From: Planctomycetota bacterium
Lineage (GTDB): Bacteria; Planctomycetota; Phycisphaerae; WQYP01
Reading direction: 5' to 3'
NCBI GenBank assembly: GCA_021808105.1
Contig: JAKBCC010000010.1
Coordinates: 1-47,635, forward strand
DNA: 47,635 bases
The translations under genes and the position numbers were made by a program. A model generated the notes under the pieces. That model had not been told where the DNA came from, did not search any database, and was given only the letters and a program-made list of their open reading frames with translations. This document shows positions 43,436 to 47,635 of the stretch, one piece after another (position 1 is the first letter of the stretch; the number at the start of each line of letters is the position of its first letter).

Positions 43436-46400
43436 TCAGAGCAGCAATTCCGAGAGGCTGTTCTGCACCGTGGCCAGTTCAGATTCCTGACGCTGAAGCT
43501 GATCACGTAAGCCTTGTACGACGGCGGGCGGCGCTTTGGCGACAAACGCTTCATTGCCCAATTTGGCGTTGCTTGAGGCGATGAGTTTGTCGAGTTCAGA
43601 TCGGCGCTTTTCCAGACGGCCAAGCTCCGCGGTGCGGTCAATGACATCGGCAACAAAAATGCGCGTGGAACCCACCACCGCAGTGGCAGAGTTTTCAGGC
43701 TTTTTCGCGTCCAAGCCGACGGCGATGAGTTTGGCGTTCGCCAGCGTTTGAATAATTTCCGCCCCCCCGAAGATCACCGCGGCATCGGCGGCCTGCGTCT
43801 GAATCGTGGTTTCCAGCGTGCGTTTCATATCCACATTGTATTGATTGCGTATATCCCGAATGGCGCGGGTAATTTGTTGAATCGTCTGGATTTTGGCTTC
43901 GGCTTCGGGGTAATTCAGGCGCGCGTCCGCCTGCGGAAATGCCGAGAGCATCAGTAGATCAGTTGATCCCGGTAATTTTTCCCAGATGGCTTCGGTAATA
44001 AACGGCATCACCGGATGCAGCAACGCCAGGCTGCTTCGCAAAACATACAGCAGAATGCGTTGCACGTGCGGATCTTTCCGGCGGATTCGGGCTTTGGCGA
44101 TTTCCAGATACCAATCGCAGAGATCATTCCAGAAAAAGCTGTACAGTGCAGAGCAAACATCTGGAAAGCGGAATTCGTCAATTAAACCCGGACGATCCGG
44201 TGAAGCGCCCGGGCCTCCCAATTGGGCCGCCGTGTCATTCAGGCGGCTTAAAATCCAGCGGTCTTCGATGTCTTTACTATCAGATATCTGGATAACTTCA
44301 TCCAGCGTCGGCACGATGGTTAATTCAATGTTGGATAAAATAAAACGGGAAGCATTCCAGATTTTATTGGCAAAATTACGGCCCGCATCAAAGCGCGGAC
44401 TGGTGTTTTTGCCGCTTTCCTTATCCTTCACCACCGGCAGGCGGATGTCCTGCGTTTCCGTGGCCATGGACGCGAGGGTAAATCGCAGCGCATCGGCCCC
44501 GTGGCTTTCAACAATATCCACCGGGTCTACGCCATTACCCAGCGATTTTTTCATCGGCTTGCCGTTGCCATCCTGAATGACCGCATGAATATAAACCTTC
44601 TTGAAGGGCGCATCGCCATGAAGATACAACCCGAACATGACCATGCGCGCCACCCAGAGCGTGAGAATTTCCCGCGCTGTGGATAAGACGCTGGTAGGAT
44701 AAAAATAAGATAACAGCTGATCTTCGGGTTTATCACTGGTGCCTTTTTGCGGCCAGCCGAGCGTGGATAACGGCCACAGTGCGGACGAGAACCAGGTGTC
44801 CAGAACATCGGGGTCTTGGATAAAGCCCTTGGCCTCAAGCCACTTCGTGATGGGGGCGTCCGGATCAACGGCATGTGGGATACAGTACCACGAAACCTCG
44901 GCGTCACCGGTGGAAATCGCCTCGCCAAGGCATTCCATATGTTTCCTGTGCCCTGTGACGTTAAAGCATTCGCCATCCGGCATCTGTACCTTAACAATAT
45001 GCTGCGCCTCTTCGCCCTGCAAGAAGAAAGGTGCCCATTCGGGATCGGCGCGAGCCCGTTCGAGCCACACCGTGGAGGACATTCGTAAATGCCACACCGG
45101 TATCCGGTGCCCCCACCACAATTGCCGGCTGATGCACCAGTCACGTTTCTGGCTGAGCCAGTCGATATAGCCCTGGCCGTAGCGTTCGGGTGTGATTTTC
45201 ACGCGGCCTGATTTCACCGCATCAATGGCCGCCTGTGCCAAGCCCGTCGATGTCGTTCCGTCGGCTAGCAAGATGCGCCGCCGGTCGCCCATACCTACAA
45301 ACCATTGTTCACTTAAATAGGGTTCAATAGGCGTTTTGCTGCGATCGCTGTGGCCGACTTCGTGGTCATGGGGCTTTTTTTCGGCAATCAGGCCGAGGGT
45401 CTCTAAATCTTCCAGCACGCGTTTGCGGGTTTCAGAGGAAAATTTCAGGCCTTCGTAATTAAATATTTGGCCTTGAAATTCGCCTTTACCGGCGGAATTG
45501 GTTTTTCCATCGGGTGCAAGCAAATTGATCTGCGGCAAACTGTGCCGCTGGCCAGTGGCATAATCGTTGGGATCATGGGCGGGCGTTACTTTTACCACGC
45601 CGGTGCCAAACTTCGGATCCACCAGTAAATCATCAGCGATGATGGGAATCTTCCTCCCCACCAGCGGGACAACTACCTGCCGACCGATGAGATTTTGATA
45701 GCGCGGATCGCCCGAATGTACAGCCACGGCGGTATCACCGAGCATGGTTTCCGGGCGGGTGGTGGCCACAACCAGATATTCCGGGTCGCCATCACGACGA
45801 TCAGCAATCGGGTAGCGAATGCTGGTCATCTGCCCTTTGACGGCTTCGTGATAGATTTCATCATCGGCGACGGCCGTTTGTAAATGGGTGTCCCAGTTGA
45901 CCAGGCGTAAGCCGCGGAAAATCAGGCCGTCCTTGAACAATTTGAAGAATGCTTCACGCACGGCACCGGCGCAGGTGTCATCAAGGGTAAAGCGTGTGCG
46001 CGGCCAATCACAGGAGGCCCCCACCGCTTTTAATTGATCGAGAATGCGGTTGCCGAATTTTTCTTTCCATTCCCAAATTCGCTTAACCAATTCTTCGCGG
46101 CCCAAGTCGTGACGATTTTTCTTTTCCTTTTCAAAAATCGTTTTTTCCACCACCGCCTGCGTGGCAATGCCGGCATGGTCGATGCCGGGCATCCAGAGCG
46201 TGTCGTGGCCGGACATGCGGTGGTAACGCGCCAGAATATCCTGAATGGTGGCGTTGATCGCGTGGCCCAGATGCAAGGCCCCGGTGACATTGGGCGGCGG
46301 AATCACCATGCTGAAGCGCTTATCCACCGGTTTATCTCCGGCAACGGCATGAAAACCGCCGGTTTGATCCAGCCATTTTTTATAAATCCGGTTTTCCACT

Positions 46401-46438
46401 TCCACCGGTTGGTATTGTGAGGAAAGTTCTTCTGTCAC
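43436..46438 (-). CDS. valS: Valine--tRNA ligase
   Basis: A 1000-residue class I aminoacyl-tRNA synthetase that charges tRNA-Val and edits Thr. HIGH-type motif HLGH (56-59) in PPPNVTGALHLGHAINAT; editing domain with VATTRPETMLGDTAVAVH and HDPNDYATGQRH; anticodon-binding domain and a C-terminal coiled coil (ELGRLEKRRSELDKLIASSN). The KMSKS loop is altered: GKPMKKSLGN (about 626-635), i.e. Pro-Met-Lys-Lys-Ser, while the last Lys-Ser pair and GN are kept. Some insertions relative to E. coli ValRS lie around 450-520. It is followed upstream by the REP array and convergent with the coiled-coil gene. Function is certain; the loop change may affect activation. Confidence 0.97.
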   Translation of the reverse strand: MTEELSSQYQPVEVENRIYKKWLDQTGGFHAVAGDKPVDKRFSMVIPPPNVTGALHLGHAINATIQDILARYHRMSGHDTLWMPGIDHAGIATQAVVEKTIFEKEKKNRHDLGREELVKRIWEWKEKFGNRILDQLKAVGASCDWPRTRFTLDDTCAGAVREAFFKLFKDGLIFRGLRLVNWDTHLQTAVADDEIYHEAVKGQMTSIRYPIADRRDGDPEYLVVATTRPETMLGDTAVAVHSGDPRYQNLIGRQVVVPLVGRKIPIIADDLLVDPKFGTGVVKVTPAHDPNDYATGQRHSLPQINLLAPDGKTNSAGKGEFQGQIFNYEGLKFSSETRKRVLEDLETLGLIAEKKPHDHEVGHSDRSKTPIEPYLSEQWFVGMGDRRRILLADGTTSTGLAQAAIDAVKSGRVKITPERYGQGYIDWLSQKRDWCISRQLWWGHRIPVWHLRMSSTVWLERARADPEWAPFFLQGEEAQHIVKVQMPDGECFNVTGHRKHMECLGEAISTGDAEVSWYCIPHAVDPDAPITKWLEAKGFIQDPDVLDTWFSSALWPLSTLGWPQKGTSDKPEDQLLSYFYPTSVLSTAREILTLWVARMVMFGLYLHGDAPFKKVYIHAVIQDGNGKPMKKSLGNGVDPVDIVESHGADALRFTLASMATETQDIRLPVVKDKESGKNTSPRFDAGRNFANKIWNASRFILSNIELTIVPTLDEVIQISDSKDIEDRWILSRLNDTAAQLGGPGASPDRPGLIDEFRFPDVCSALYSFFWNDLCDWYLEIAKARIRRKDPHVQRILLYVLRSSLALLHPVMPFITEAIWEKLPGSTDLLMLSAFPQADARLNYPEAEAKIQTIQQITRAIRDIRNQYNVDMKRTLETTIQTQAADAAVIFGGAEIIQTLANAKLIAVGLDAKKPENSATAVVGSTRIFVADVIDRTAELGRLEKRRSELDKLIASSNAKLGNEAFVAKAPPAVVQGLRDQLQRQESELATVQNSLSELLL

Positions 46439-46481
46439 GGGTATCCTTCAGTTAATAATATAAATCGCCGAAAATGCCCAC

Positions 46482-46845
46482 GGCCGCATTCGCGAACCGC
46501 GCCATCGACGACATTCACGTCGCGTCCGCAGCCAACGGCCATGGGATTCCTCCCATGGCTGCGGAATATTACCATGCTCCCGCCGGGCGTGTCGCACGCA
46601 GCCGCGCGGTGGAAACCCGCGGCCGGATTCGCGAACCGGGGCATTGACCACATTCACCTCGCGCCCGCAGCCAACGGCCATGGGATTCCTCCCATGGCTG
46701 CGGGAATATTACCATTCTCGCGCCATGTCCGTCGCACACAGCCGCGCGGTGGAAACCCGCGGCCGCATCCGCGAACCGCGCTATCGACGACATTCACCTC
46801 GCGTCCGCAGCCAACGGCCATGGGATTCCTCCCATGGCTGCGGAA
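46482..46845. repeat. REP array: three tandem ~139-bp units at the 3' side of the transposase
   Basis: Units start at 46482, 46621 and 46761 (139- and 140-bp steps); the third is truncated. Each holds the hairpin CCGCAGCC-AACGGCC-ATGGGA-TTCC-TCCCAT-GGCTGCGG, an 8+6-bp stem with a 7-nt bulge and 4-nt loop, at 46526-46564, 46665-46703 and 46805-46843, plus a conserved spacer with GCGCGGT...ACCGCGC. All have the same orientation. This is the REP structure recognised by REP-associated transposases. Confidence 0.85.
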
Positions 46846-46876
46846 TGCGATGGGCATCCTTCGGTAGAATACCACT

Positions 46877-47368
46877 TTATTTCTCCTCTGCCACTTCCTC
46901 ACGCCAGTAGACGCCCTTATGTTCAGGCAGGTATTCATGAATTAATTCAGTGAGGTGCGACCGATTTTTTATCCTGGTACATGACGCCCCGCGTGAAAAG
47001 CGGCGATTAAGTCCGTCGCCCGTATACTTGCCCGCTTCACGACTCATCAGCCGCTTTAGCGAGCCGGTCACCTCTGATTCAGAAATATCCGATTTCCAGC
47101 TTACGACCGTGTGTACGTGCGTAGGCGTGGCCACAATTGCGTGCAATCGCCATTCTCTACAAGAACAGGCCTGACGGGCGGTCGCGACAAAAATCGTTTG
47201 CATCTCGGCGCTAAATACTACTTTCGCCGATCTCGCCAAACGGTCGCGATAACGTGCGATTCCCGGATCAGGCGGGATAAGCCCGCGCTGACCGTGTTGC
47301 CTATAGCCATCAGGGTGGTCCGCGCCCCAAGATCGGTACGCATGAAAAACGAAATGAAATACAGGCAC
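46877..47368 (-). CDS. Y1 REP-associated tyrosine transposase (RAYT-like, IS200-type)
   Basis: A 163-residue Y1 transposase domain protein. The HUH metal motif is THVHTVV (His84, His86), and Tyr146 in HEYLPEH lies 60 residues later, the spacing of IS200/IS605 TnpA, so it is the probable nucleophile. RFSRGASC and the end KGVYW also fit a family frequent in planctomycetes (recall, not checked). It begins with GTG 47368. REP-like hairpin arrays flank it on both sides, the hallmark of RAYTs, single-copy domesticated transposases thought to mobilise REP sequences in trans. No terminal inverted repeat of a normal IS bounds it. Confidence 0.88.
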   Translation of the reverse strand: MPVFHFVFHAYRSWGADHPDGYRQHGQRGLIPPDPGIARYRDRLARSAKVVFSAEMQTIFVATARQACSCREWRLHAIVATPTHVHTVVSWKSDISESEVTGSLKRLMSREAGKYTGDGLNRRFSRGASCTRIKNRSHLTELIHEYLPEHKGVYWREEVAEEK

Positions 47369-47411
47369 CTGTTCACGCTCCCAAAGTGGCCAGTTTCATC
47401 ATCCGCCGTTA

Positions 47412-47635
47412 TCGCCGCAACGGCCATGGGATTCCTCCCATGGCTGCGGAATATCACCATACTCCCGCCGGGCGTGTCGCACGCAGCCGCGCGGTGGAAA
47501 CCCGCGGCCGCATCCGCGAACCGCGCTATCGACGACATTCACCTCTCGTCCGCAGCCAACGGCCATGGGATTCCTCCCATGGCTGCGGAATATCACCATG
47601 CTCCCGCCGGGCGTGTCGCACGCAGCCGCGCGGTG
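47412..47635. repeat. REP array: two units at the 5' side of the transposase, cut by the window edge
   Basis: A unit with a shortened left arm starts at about 47416 (core GCCATGGGA-TTCC-TCCCATGGC at 47423-47444). A full unit at 47506-47635 has its hairpin at 47550-47588. Core spacing is 139 bp, the same as the 3' side, in the same orientation. Confidence 0.85.

Noticed and set aside
46541-46938. Several open frames across the REP array on both strands
   Set aside because: They follow the tandem 139-bp units and contain only translated repeat; no family motifs or ribosome-binding sites.
46482-47635. Possible CRISPR array
   Set aside because: The period is about 139 bp, both the palindrome and the spacer are conserved, and there are no cas genes; it is a REP array.

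Overview
The window is a bacterial chromosome segment of moderate to high GC. It carries a housekeeping-rich set of genes on both strands, separated by intergenic islands packed with small palindromic and short-period repeats. The style of several proteins suggests Planctomycetota, possibly a Phycisphaerae-like lineage. These include the planctomycete-type Y1 (REP-associated) transposase, the TIM44-like/zinc-ribbon/TerB-like protein, the soluble acyl-ACP desaturase and the small protein upstream of a TatD hydrolase. This placement is an inference from protein style, because no rRNA or other decisive marker is present.

Layout. 1-2.8 kb: pentose catabolism on the minus strand (fucose/arabinose-isomerase-family enzyme, then L-ribulokinase cut by the window edge). 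3.0-4.9 kb: dnaG primase. 4.9-8.05 kb: a poorly coding accessory stretch with three unrecognised small genes and many repeats. 8.05-12.06 kb: TIM44-like zinc-ribbon membrane protein, SDR oxidoreductase and inositol-monophosphatase-family enzyme. 12.4-14.6 kb: a diguanylate cyclase with three GAF domains. 14.6-17.4 kb: ilvD and a SAM methyltransferase. 17.5-20.7 kb: Mla-type ABC permease and ATPase followed by a membrane glycosyltransferase. 20.6-27.7 kb (minus): quinone-oxidoreductase-like MDR, HrpB helicase, GH1 glucosidase, prmC and acyl-ACP desaturase. 27.9-30.4 kb: cinA and a KamA-type radical SAM enzyme. 30.9-33.4 kb: a tightly coupled operon of HAD phosphatase, YdcF-like protein and L,D-transpeptidase. 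33.7-36.0 kb: a membrane-anchored unknown and a secreted SGNH esterase. 36.6 kb: tRNA-Gly(CCC). 37.1-38.5 kb: clpP and a lipoprotein. 38.6-40.5 kb: an AAA ATPase plus DUF4276 protein, a candidate defence pair. 40.6-43.4 kb: TatD hydrolase with a small partner, a lipoprotein and a coiled-coil membrane protein. 43.4-46.4 kb: valS. 46.5-47.6 kb: a Y1 transposase embedded in an array of long REP units.

The most unusual content lies between genes. (i) A composite element recurs in five or more places: arms of tandem 7-bp repeats around a GCGCTGC-type core and a hairpin. (ii) A roughly 125-bp element has 18-bp terminal inverted repeats; one copy is flanked by a 12-bp direct duplication. (iii) A family of CCACCGG/CCGGCGGCT hairpins recurs across the window. 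(iv) A TGTCCGAGTAAT palindrome recurs. (v) A 139-bp tandem REP array surrounds the Y1 transposase. Together they suggest several non-autonomous palindromic element families, at least one of them with a transposase nearby.
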